NCBI GenBank assembly: GCA_024336345.1
Contig: JANFOG010000001.1
Span: 2,666,001-2,730,000 of the forward strand
Origin: Mariannaea sp. PMI_226
Lineage: Eukaryota; Ascomycota; Sordariomycetes; Hypocreales; Nectriaceae
DNA: 64,000 nucleotides
Direction: 5' to 3'
Every line of letters begins with the position of its first letter. Position 1 is the first letter of the stretch. The notes under the pieces are model-generated. The model was not told the origin of the DNA and searched no databases. It saw only the letters and a program-made list of their open reading frames with translations. Positions 53,693 to 64,000 of this stretch are shown in pieces. The translations under genes were made by a program, and so were the position numbers.

Positions 53693-56340
53693 CCCTCCTC
53701 CGAAACAACGAGCGTCTTCATGTTGCTTGGTTCACGAAGAACCTCATCAGATCTAGACCAACAACCCGCCAAGCCACCTTTTGTGATCAATCACAATTTT
53801 TGTTATCCATTCATACTGACCTACTGGGATATGAATAAATAGTCCACCAGTTCATATTCCGTACCGTATAATTTGACGGGTTTGTGCAAGAAATGTTCCA
53901 TCTGTCTGCACCACCCACCCCTCCCCCCAAGCATCTCTTGAGAAACAACCATGAGCTTGAAAAGAAATCCAAGACATGGACTAAGACATCTCACCATCAA
54001 ATTGGTATCATGCTTCCTTGCCGATGACCGACGCCTCCAAACCGCCGCTCCCTCGTAATTCTCCGAAGTCCAGGCCCTGAGCCTCGTGGGTTACGTCAAC
54101 CTAGAATGAATGCCCGCCTCACACATCCTTTCCTCTCCCCAGCTAGCCACATGCACTCCCAATCTTTCTCTTTTCTTGTCCTTGTTGGTTCCCACCAAGG
54201 CACCACAGCATTGTGACCGCCAGAACGTTGCTCGCCCACCGCCACAATCCCCAGAGTCGGTGGTTGCCGCACGCTCAATCCCGTACCACAAACCCACTCA
54301 CACTTCTGCATGGCTTCAGTGCATGATCAATCACATTGGAGCACAAACTCCAGGGGGTGTGGTCAGAAGCCCCTCATTCTGCCTACTACCGCCCTGCAAG
54401 TCCTCTGACGATGAGTGGTTTTCCCTGGGCGCTGAATCCGGAGGTCTGGAAACGGAGGGTTGCTCGGCTCTCAAACCACAATTTTTGCTCGTCGCTTGAG
54501 TCAGCCGGGCGACACATCTGTTGGCACTGTGTTGGCCCAATGTCGCGCCGCCTGTTGATCAAATCCAACTCCGTCAATAGTCACAGCCATCCTTGAAAAG
54601 ACCTCCACCACACCAATGCGTGGGCCTCAGCTCCAGCACATATCTCGCTAGGTTCTTCCAGCATGGCTGCAAGGGCAATTTTGCCCAGTCGTCTTTTCCC
54701 TACATCGCAACGCCTGGCTGCTGCCCTTCAACTATCAAACTACTGACCGACTTTGGCAACGAATATCATTCGCTCGAGCACCTTGGGTAGTTGAGAGCGG
54801 AGCACTTCGTAGTCTACAGATTATTTTGTGTACAAACACGTTTTGGGGTTTTGCTCAATCGCTACCACCATACCAAAAATGGAGCTCATGCCGCCCTGGC
54901 TTCGGCCAAGCAAAGGCCAACATCTCGGCAGCCATACTTCGGATGCACCTCCATTCAGAGCACGCTTATGAAAGGCGACTCCTCATGAATCCACACAGGC
55001 CGTCCTCCTGGAGGCCGTCGACATTGGGGGGAAGGGGGTTCTACTATGTAGATGACTACCTGCTAGTTGTGTACACACTACGACAACTTGGTCATGTTGC
55101 TATGGCCCAGGCCAGTAAGTCTGATGTCGATAACGAATGGGAGCAGACCGCTTACCGAAAACCCATCTGCTGCACTAGGATAGAATACTCCTCAATGACA
55201 CCGCTGCGAGGCCATCATCGGCCTTTTTTAGGCCCATCCTTCAGCGGATGAGATAGTTTGTTTCGGAGCTGTGCCTCGAAAGAGTACTCACACATGATTG
55301 GTTTTTCCCGTATGCACTTGACACTGTGCGTTATCCTCGACATACATCCTCAGCCTCCTGCAGTGTAACACTTTTTCACTTGATGTTTGTGCGTGTTTCG
55401 TGGGCCTCGATATGCACATTGAGATTTATTAGTTGCATTACCACCTTAGCCCATATTTGAACACGAGGGTGGGTTTGGGTACAGTTTTGTTTTTCCATTT
55501 TGCACTGTACCATTATCTACCTCCATCAGATTTCCGAACCCTGGTCTTTCGACTTTACACATCTGTCCATGCATTGCATTTGTTGTCCCTGATGTTGTTT
55601 CGGTTATTTGAAAAGTCTTGGTCAGTTACTAAGTTGTGGGCTCGCTCAACACCAGCTGGAGCTTGAGAAGCACGCCCTGATAAATGGCTAGATATCAGCC
55701 ACGACTCCCCCTTGTGGAGAGCCCATTATGCCGAGAGGACAATGCATATGGCAGCACTGCCCTAGGAACGCAGCATACGCAGCTGGTGGTAACCGCAAGT
55801 AATAATCACAGTCTGGGAACAATAATCTCCAGTAGATGATGTTTTTCCCCCCTAACTTGACATACTTCCTCCGTACTCGCTACTTCGTACATTACGCACC
55901 TCGTGCATACATTTCCTTGGTGTAAAAACGGGCCAACATATGACACAAGATAGTGCATCCTGTGCATCAACCTACTATGGAGATTATTTTCCAAACCCCC
56001 TTTTGAAATTGTAGAGTTTCGGGCCCTTCGCCTTTGTCGGAAACTTACGGTATCGCATTGTTCAAATCTCACGCAGCGCCGGTAAGATGCTCGATCCACT
56101 CCTTCACAAGTACGACCAGTCGGTTCCAGCACCTTTGTTGGTCTAGCTTTGATACATAAGATGCTGGTAGAGCTGTCAACGTGTGTGAGGTATAGGTGCT
56201 CGAAGTTGCTGGTGTATTCAACTGTCCTCCTCAACCAGGGACCCCTGTGCTAGCAGATAAGAGCAATCAGGGATCGATTGCTGCATTATGATGTTTCTTC
56301 ACGCTACGTAATCGGGTTGCTTTCTTTGCTTTTCTATTTA

Positions 56341-56385
56341 TTTCTTTCTTTCTTTCTTTCGTTCTTTCTTTGTTTCTTTCTTTAT
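56341..56385. repeat. (TTTC)n imperfect microsatellite
   Basis: Tetranucleotide TTTC units with single-base interruptions, followed by a T-run. Confidence 0.85.
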
Positions 56386-59300
56386 TTTTTTATAAAAAGG
56401 AAAGAAAGTAAGACAGGAGAGAGCGGGCGATGCGCTTTCTTCGGATGTTTCAGTTTTCTGTTTGCCAGCAGTCGGTTTTGTTTGCTCCAAAAACTGACTG
56501 TGTCGTGATGAGAACACAAAATTAGCCAACGTGCCCTCTCCCCCCTTCTGTCAAGGACCTGGATACCTCGAACTTTCGGGGGAGAGTGGGCCCGGTACCA
56601 CTCGCTTGGATATCTGCCGTCAACAGAATCGCTGGCTGCCATTGTGTCCACGAGTCTGAACAAAGCACCAGACGTCTGGAGATGAGGCTGGCTTCGCCTC
56701 GTCCCTGGACCCTGTCACAGCCCACATTCTCCAGGAAGCTGGGTCAAAGTCATTCACCGCAGGACCCAGCGGGTAAGAGTAACGATTGGCAGTCCCTCCT
56801 ACGGGTCCACAGATCTCACAGCACCATTGAGGACTGCGCGTCAGACGAATCTGTTACCGCTACGCGCACACGGCAGGTATTGCGAGCCCACGTTTGTTAT
56901 GCTGGTGCCAGTTTCCGTCATCGTCACCTAGGAATCTCACAGTTCCAAGAAATTTGAGCAATCTCATTTATGGATACCAGTAACTCCTGAAGAAGCTTCA
57001 GGTGATAGTCAGAAGATGACTCCAAAGCGGTGCGTCAAGTGATGGGAAGATCATCAACTCTCGAGACAAGGTGAACGCTTCCAGGAACTTCCTCCGTTGC
57101 ACCATAACTGCAGAATGTCGGCGAGTGAGAGAAGGCCAGCGAGCAACCCACCCTCACGGACAGTGCATACTGCCCAACTGCGATTTTCAAAAGCTCTGGA
57201 TACTGCGCAGAACCAGTGTATCAATGCTCACAATTACGAGAGCAATAACAGCTGACGATGGAATAGGCCATCGCCAGGTAGTCATCGCAGCCATTCAGCA
57301 ACCGAAGACGCCCTCCCACTGTCCTATAATGCTACCGTCTGCTCGCAACCAGGGATATAACGCAACCCATTACGTTGCAATCCCCAATTACCACGGGTCT
57401 TTCTAATACGATGGCGACCAAGCTGCTGGCAGAGTAGGTAATAAACCACCCTCCCCTTTCCTGCCTTTCCCGAACGCTAGTCTGGGCCGGGCTGAACCAC
57501 TCCATCGGGAACAAGGTGTGTCAGACGACCATTTGCAGCGAAGCTATCACCTCCCCCTGGTATATCTTAGCGTCATTGGGGAGCCATGGGAGCCATCAGG
57601 GATGGACGGGTCTTGCCAGCCACTCGTGCACTGTGAGTTCAAATGCGCTCGCCATCTTACCACCAGTCCTATGTACGCCTTCATTGGGGCGGGCGCTAGC
57701 TGCTGCGTCTGGATGCTACCTACTGCGCTGTCGTCTGAGGAGGGTCCAAGCGCCGCTCTGTCGCTGCCACTAGCTGGGCCCCTGGTAGCGAAAGGATGAG
57801 CCACTGGGTAAATCAACAACTAGGGACAGACCGCCTTTGATTTCCATTCCTTGAAAAGCAAGCAGTCCCTGGTTGGGAGGCTGTCTCTCAGTTCTCCTGA
57901 TAGCCTTGTTTTAGGCAGAACAGGCGAGCAAGCGGACGACAGCTGGCGGCGGGAGAGGCGGTCAATACTGCCGTCTGTTTTGTTGTTTCGTCTGACTAAT
58001 GTCCTCCTAATCTGACAGCCTCGCTTCCGCTTTCCCCCTCCCTGACGCATTTGCATCAGCAACTCTGCAGGAAATCCCCCGAAACTGAGACACTTCGTCT
58101 TGGCCCCTGTCGACCGTGCCGCACTGGCGCAAAACTCGACCAGACTGTCGGGTCGTCGCCTGTGGGGCTAAGAAATGAGGGTGCCGGCGGCAGTTAGGCA
58201 AAACAGGATTCGCACGGTCTGGGTGATTGGCTTTGATTCCTCAACATAGAACCACAAATGCTCACTCCTCCTCTCTCAAGCCTGAGAGAGCCTGATACTG
58301 AGCAGGGGATGGTGGTATCGGGGAGTGGATTTGGAAGAGAGGAAGGAAACAAACACAAAATGGGACACCCACGATATATGGTACCTTTAGGCTACCTTCT
58401 CAACAACAAGTTAGGTAGGTCAACTCGTAGGTGCTAGGTACAGTCCACCCATTTTGTTGAAATGGCTACCTCATGCGCCAAGCTTTCGCATTCAACTCGT
58501 TTCAACCACAAGTCGGTACTGTGGCAGATATTTCATCTCTCATTACAAACACAGGTAATCCCGGCTCACTTTGGCGGCACACCCGAAGCCTAGACTCCAT
58601 TCCCGGTTGGGGGCTTAGCGAGAAAACAGCCTCATCTCAATTTGACGACATTTCTGGCGTGTGATGGTCGGCTAGTGAAGCAATATTCCTTTTTCTTTCC
58701 CTTCCCTAAATCCTGTATTCGATCCTTTTATTACCAATATTATTCTTTCTTTCCTTTTTTTTTTCTTTCTTTTCTCATTTACTTTAGTGTAAGACGTTAC
58801 CATCTCCGGTCCAGGCCTCTCTCATCGAAACTAAATACATAGTACCTACCTAACTCTACAGGGATAGTATGGTACCCCATGGATTCATGGTAGGATGGAG
58901 CGCTTCGAGCCAACACGACTTTAAAGTCAGCACTGACGGGTTTCCCCAGCCCCCCCCCCCTCCGCATCATTCATCGTCAGTCGTGTCCATCTTTTCCCTC
59001 CCAAGGCGAAAGCACTGCACCAACAACGTCGCACCTAGCCTGCGCTGAAGCCCACCGGCCCACCACCAACTATTTTTACGCACCCAGGTCGTACACACTA
59101 CGGTAGGGTGGGTAGGTAAGGTAGTTAAAGAAGGTTAGAAGGTCCCTTCAGCTAGCTGGCACCTAAAAAACCGCAAGGCATGTGGGAAAGCCTTGAGCTA
59201 GGGTTGGTGGACAAACACGTCGGCTGGGTGGCCTCTTTGGGGGGAGCATGCTGGCAATAATAGCATTTGTTATTGCTGACTTGGCTGGGTCAACTCGGTG

Positions 59301-59772
59301 GCATGGCTCAAAACGGACACCTCGAGAGGTGCTGGTGTTGAAAAAGAGGGCGATAAAAGTATTCCGTGAGATCCTTGGTCAGCCCCGTCGCCTCCCCCAC
59401 GACACCACGCCACACAGGCTGGGGAACTACTGTACTAGAAACGGCTACCAATGCATCGCCAGTTGTCAAGTATCAAGATTAAGCGTAGATGCCGAAGTGG
59501 CACGAGCTTGCGACATGTGTATCCAGCTAACGAATGGACCTTTTGGTATTTGTTGATTTCCTAGCATCGCCTTTCAAACTATACAGGTACGGGCGACTGA
59601 GAGAAAAAGAAAATGCTGCACCTCCATCCTCCATCATCCTCCCCCTTCATTGAAATGATTCAGCTGTTGGCCAATTTACGCGACGTCTGCGGCCTCCTCT
59701 GAGACACGGCCGGTAGCCCAACCAACTGCAGCTAAGGTGGGAAAAGGTCTAGATCCAAATTACAATGCGCAT

Positions 59773-61592
59773 TCACCACTCATACTCACCAGTGGCCTTA
59801 TGGAAAACATATTCCTTGCCGTTCACGGTCAACACCCCGTCCTTCAAGGTGCACTTCCTATTGCGCCGTTAGTAAAACCAACAAAATGAGAATGGCGCTC
59901 ACGCACGCCAGGGGAAGCTGGCGGGGCTATTTACCACTTGTTCTTGACGCGCTGCACTTTGTCGTACATGCAGAGCATGATATGACCCAAACCTTCGTCA
60001 TCGACCTCATCATCATCTCGGTCATCTTCAGGATCGTCGAGATCCGAGTTGATAGCATCTTCGTCATCTTCGTCATCTCCTCCGTCATATCCAGCAACTC
60101 GCTTGGATTTGGATTCGGGTCTGACCCGAGCGACAGGAGCGGTCCGGGTCGCTTCTTTCAGCGCAAGCATCAAACCGCCACCTTCCATGCTCTTGGCCTT
60201 TGCAGCAATCTGCTCGTGCAGCATCCGATCGATTTCTACACGGCCCAATTCATGGAGGTCGCCGCCTGCACCTCGCTCCATGAGAACTCCCTCAAACTCA
60301 CCGTCATCACCAGCTCCATCTGTCTGACCGTTGCCCAGGTTTGACTGTCCATTAGGTGCGCGTTGCTGCTGTTGTTGGGCAGTTGCTGAAGCCATCTGCT
60401 GGCGATACGCCTGTTGTTGGTGGTTCACGGGCTGTTGGCCTTGTTGTGGCTGTGGGAGCTGGGGTTGCTGAGCCTGTTGGGGCTGCTGTTGCTGATGAAG
60501 AGCATTGATAGAATTGGTTGCACGCTGTCCATACTGTGCCTGAAGCTGTTGAACCGCTCGCTGCGCGGCAACACTCTGCTTTTCATCCAAGCCATTGTAG
60601 CCTTGGAATGCAGGTGGCACAGCATTGGACAGACCAGGTTCCTGCTTGATGTTTGGCTCAATCTTTACCGGAACACCATTCTGATCTTGAAGAGATTGTT
60701 GTCCGACATTTGGTAGAGACAGTCCTTGAGGAATCTGCTGAAATTGAGCTTGAGAATGCATGCCAGTTGCTGGCGCAGCTGCTAGTACAGGCTGGGAAGG
60801 CGGAACGTCAGGCTTGGGATCCCAAGGAAACTTGGCGACGTCCAGTTGGGTCAATTTTCGTTGCCATCCCTAAAAGAAAATCTAGTTAGCCAGTATGTTC
60901 ACTGTCAGTCATGAAACTGACGAGTAGAAGTGACGTCATTATGCAAAGCACAAAAAGATTTGTGATGATTGAACGAGATATGGCAAACACGCATGAGTTG
61001 ACTTTTCGCAAGCCTCTGAATAGGCAGAACGCTGCGAGTTTGATCGCCCAGTGCAGTAGTGGGTTGCTGCTGAAGGCAGCAAGAAAAGGCACGTGAAGGA
61101 AAGGCGGAGGCAGAAGGGCCCAATCAGGACAGCGTTGGTGGCGTGGAGTTGCAGCCCAAATGGCGGCAGGGGTTCGGGGCTTAAAAGACCCAAATAGTGC
61201 TGTGTCGCCCCCTCTCGCAACCCGTCGTCTTCCCTCAGCGCGTGAAGGCACCAGCCAACAGCATCAGACTTGGTTCACCATCAATGATGGCATCCCATCA
61301 AGTTGATGCATCGCCGCAACGGTTTTCTCGGACTGTCTGAGAGAAGATGCAACAAAATCCCAATGCTTCTCGCCGAGTTCCCTGCCACATTATTGACTTT
61401 GGGCGATGCGCGAGAAGGGCATCCTGGGGAAAGCAACCGAAAAAGGCAATGAACGAAATCGTATATTCTTACCTGTCGCAACTCCTCCAAAACCGACTCC
61501 TCGACGCCGCTCTCCTCGAAATCAACTCGCGAGCTATTGATGACCTCGTCAATAATCGCCTGGTAGACATTGCCAACTGCCTGGTTTGACAT
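59773..61592 (-). CDS. toa1: TFIIA large subunit (TFIIA alpha/beta)
   Basis: Exons 61592-61473, 60869-59935 and 59857-59773 give 379 residues. The start at MSNQAVGNVYQAIIDEV was preferred over a Met five codons upstream because it matches the family start. The N-terminal four-helix part (SRVDFEESGVEESVLEELRQ/GWQRKL, split by intron 1) is followed by WDPKP, a long Gln/Pro-rich linker, then FEGVLMERG, an acidic run (DDEDDEDAINSDLDDPEDD) and the C-terminal beta-barrel part ending NKWKCTLKDGVLTVNGKEYVFHKATGEYEW. TFIIA binds TBP-DNA and stabilises RNA polymerase II preinitiation complexes in the nucleus. Intron 1 is 603 nt, far longer than the other introns here; intron 2 is 77 nt. Confidence 0.92.
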
Positions 61593-63122
61593 GATGTCGG
61601 TTTCCAAGGTGCGTATTCACTTCCGGGATCGGGCCGTACTTGAGGTCGCAGGTCGGACGCAAGCAAGTATATGTGCGATGCTTTCCTACCCAGAAACGGG
61701 CCTTGTTAAGGATGCTGAGATCCGGTCGCGATCACGGAGCCAGACTAGCTAGAGGGTTTGCTCAGTTTGTAGCGGAATGTTTCGGTGGAAGTTGACGAGT
61801 TGCGATTATGATGTGGGCAAGAAAGATGCTCTGGCTTGGTGGGCACCCACTGTTCCAAACAAGTGGCCAAGAATAAGAATATGTAGCAATGGTCGCGGAA
61901 TCTAGACAAGCACTCGGAATAATTGAATGCGAAAGTAGACCCGCCAATCGCTGTCTAAAGGATGTGACGGATGCTTTCGTAGAGTGAAGCTGAGATGTAA
62001 ATGACAGTCGTTGCTTGGGCGCTGTGTGTTGATGTGCAGTGGGGAGAGTTGGTTCCCTGCGGTAGATTTCCCTTCTACAACTGGCGGCTCGCAGTTACGC
62101 AGCTTACTCAGCAGCGCCATCGCCCACCGCCTTATCCCGGGAGTGGGCACTAAGGGGCCTGCTCCTAGGTGCCATATGACCACTGAATCAGTAATTTGGC
62201 GTTGCCTCAAGGTAGGTCTACCTGTTATGGACTGCCTAACTTTGTGAGATCTCTACCAATATTCCTGCGACCAACAGCAAGCATAGTGATGACTCAGTGC
62301 TTGTGTCTTCATCTGCCTTGTGTATTTTCTGTTTTCTCTTTTTGAAAGCGATAACTGATGGATCAGCGCCAAAAGGTGAGAAAACAAAATCCAGGACTAC
62401 TCTCGCTAGCGGATGATTTGTCGTTCCAATAGCTCGACACAATCATCGGCCGAACTGGATATGATTGAAAGACAACTTGAAAAAGGCTTTGAAGACTTTA
62501 GGTTCGGGGTTCAGCGTTATAGAGGGAAGACATGCTGCCCCAGGGAGAACAGTATTCCTACTGCACTAGCTAGATGTTTCTAATTACACTTGTCTTGCGC
62601 AAAAGCAGGTTGGGGAAAATATAGCATCAAGCTACGGAGTAGCGAAGGAGCACACTGCCCAACAAAGTGAAAAGCACATACAATGTGAGTGAGGGTCTCA
62701 GATGGGAACAAGAGGCAGCGCGGAATAATCACGAATGTTTCGGCCTCTTCTCAAGGATTTGTCGTATCCGATGCGATGTGACGACCATTCACATCACGTG
62801 TGCACACAGTACTAATTGAGATATAATATAACCAAACGCCTTAAGCATTCCAATTTCAATTTTGTTCAGGAATTACGCCAATGCCAACACCAGCCACGCT
62901 CGTGGCGAATAATTTGTCCCAAAAGAATAGCACATCAAATGTCATGACCATTCCGATTACGATTTCAATTTCGTTCGTCCCTGCGTGGAGAAGCGCTTTC
63001 ATGCCACATGCAGAAGGGTAGCAAAACTCCCCAACTCCGTGCTTCAAATACACAACTCCCAAGAGAGACCCAGATACCAGTGAAATATTGATACCTACCG
63101 TTGGTCCAGTTGGTACTGGTAT
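61593..63122. other. Intergenic between toa1 and cdc20
   Basis: 1.5 kb: toa1 promoter region next to 61592, one TACGGAGTA at 62633-62641, and the 3' flank of cdc20. No gene found. Confidence 0.5.
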
Positions 63123-64000
63123 TTATCGGATAGTCATTTGCTTAACCATATCGGCCTTGCTGGAGGCACCAGAGGCACCAATGCCAGCCGAGGCACCGGC
63201 TTTCTTCTCGAAGATCTTCCAAAACTTCAAGCTCTCATCGGCAGCTAGATGATTGTCATGTTAGCACTATTCGCAGAAATGTGGATTGGACTCTTGTGAC
63301 TTACCAGCAGTGGCAAGCATCTGGCCGTCAGGACTGAGGCAGCTGTGAAGTACTCGGCTCTCATGGGCGGGGATCTCAACATTGCGGACGAGGGTAGGGT
63401 AGCTCCAGATGCTGAGGGAGTTGTCGGGAAAGCCGCTGGAGCTAACAATCTCACGGTGATGAGGGCTCCAGCGCAGAGAAGTGACCTGTGAACCGGTGTC
63501 GATACTGTTGACACGAGCGCCAGAGGTGGAATTCCAGAAATGAATGTGGCGATCATAAGAACCGCCGCCAGTGGCAAGTAGATTCATGTTCCAAGGGCAC
63601 CAGGCAAGAGCCTTGACAGCAGCCTTGTGGTTGGTCTTGGTGAACTTGGGGACGGAGAGTGAGCGAGCATCCCAGATGGAGACCAGATTATCATTGCCGC
63701 CAGTAGCGAGCTGCGCCCCATCCGATCGCCATTCGAGGCCACAAACCTCAGAGGTGTGAGAAACGAGCTCGGCAACCTTGTGCTCAGCGATGCGAACATC
63801 ATGATTGAAAACAAGGCCACTTCGAGCACCAGTGGAAAGCAGATGCTTGCTCCAGCCCATGACTCCAACGCGAGTGTCATGGCCAAACATGCTGCGGATC
63901 TTGGTGCTCTCAGCAACATCCCAGATCTGAACTTCACCAGTGCCGAGGCCAACGCTGACGTAGGCACCATCACTAGACCACTTGACACTGCTGACATATG
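63123..64000 (-). CDS. cdc20: CDC20, APC/C activator (3' part, continues past the window)
   Basis: Exon 63244-63123 and an exon from 63305 to beyond 64000; intron of 60 nt (GTAAGT...CTAG). The visible 272 or so codons cover WD40 blades: VSSVKWSSDGAYVSVGLGTG, GHDTRVGVMGWSKHLLSTGA, SEVCGLEWRSDGAQLATGGNDNLVSIWDAR, AVKALAWCPWNMNLLATGGG, VTSLRWSPHHREIVSSSGF and HESRVLHSCLSPDGQMLATA. The protein ends QMTIR, the Ile-Arg tail by which APC/C activators dock on the complex. GARSGLVFNHDVR and GLGTGEVQIWDV fit Cdc20 rather than Cdh1. It targets securin and cyclin B for ubiquitination at anaphase onset. The N-terminal C-box and KEN elements lie outside the window. Confidence 0.9.

Larger units (their letters stand above)
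52131..59772. other. 7.6 kb gene-poor region
   Basis: No gene could be supported. Contents seen: (TTC)n at 53664-53692, (TTTC)n at 56341-56385, a C/T-rich stretch near 58690-58790, GGTAGG/TACCTA motifs near 58390-58440, 58840-58870 and 59100-59130. Open frames of 60-140 codons exist, but their codon use and composition look random. Multi-exon genes with very short exons cannot be excluded by eye. Confidence 0.4.

Noticed and set aside
54826..55251. 141-residue + strand ORF
   Set aside because: No motif, no promoter-like leader, and overlapping frames are equally open.
1..64000. CRISPR arrays, bacterial operons, 5S rRNA or retrotransposon LTR pairs
   Set aside because: Looked for and not found. 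The direct and tandem repeats present lack spacer regularity or LTR/pol features.

Overview
The window is nuclear DNA from a filamentous ascomycete, most likely a Sordariomycete and probably Hypocreales; I cannot fix the genus. The evidence is short introns of about 45-140 nt with GTRNGT donors, a fungal L-arabinitol 4-dehydrogenase, a PPZ-type phosphatase, a SUR7/PalI membrane protein, a LaeA-like methyltransferase, an intron-bearing tRNA-Val(UAC), and C/T-rich leaders with repeated GGTACCT/TAGGTA motifs.

Region 1 (1-4.8 kb): a three-exon mitochondrial LYR-motif gene divergent from a NatD-type histone N-acetyltransferase, then a PLAC8 protein.

Region 2 (6.4-19.0 kb) is the unusual part. It is an island of three unfamiliar genes: a two-part coiled-coil ORF (7.3-9.4 kb, +), a very large UPF1-like SF1 helicase with zinc knuckles (10.3-15.0 kb, -), and a repeat-built coiled-coil protein with a SAP-like tail (17.1-17.9 kb, -). 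The same roughly 100-190 bp sequence module lies 0.9-1.4 kb upstream of each start codon, in the same orientation relative to transcription. Between module and start codon each leader carries its own tandem repeats. Two of the three genes are cut by a single in-frame TAG. The outermost module copies face each other and could equally be terminal inverted repeats of a 12.6 kb element.

Region 3 (20-26 kb): tRNA-Val, the mitochondrial ribosome recycling factor convergent with an RGG-rich mitochondrial protein, and the PPZ phosphatase with a long purine-rich flank on the + strand.

Region 4 (26-34 kb): gene-poor, with two weak candidates for small spliced genes.

Region 5 (34-50 kb): SUR7/PalI protein, the WDR6-type tRNA-methylation partner, a 60-residue secreted protein, L-arabinitol 4-dehydrogenase, ATP synthase subunit g and a seven-exon LaeA-like methyltransferase.

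Region 6 (50-64 kb): a nearly 10 kb gene-poor stretch, TFIIA large subunit with a 603-nt first intron, and the 3' part of CDC20, which runs off the window. Most genes outside the island are single-copy housekeeping functions (mitochondrial maintenance, transcription, cell cycle, tRNA modification, sugar catabolism) with no operon-like linkage. Exon coordinates were worked out by hand from splice consensus, frame and protein continuity.
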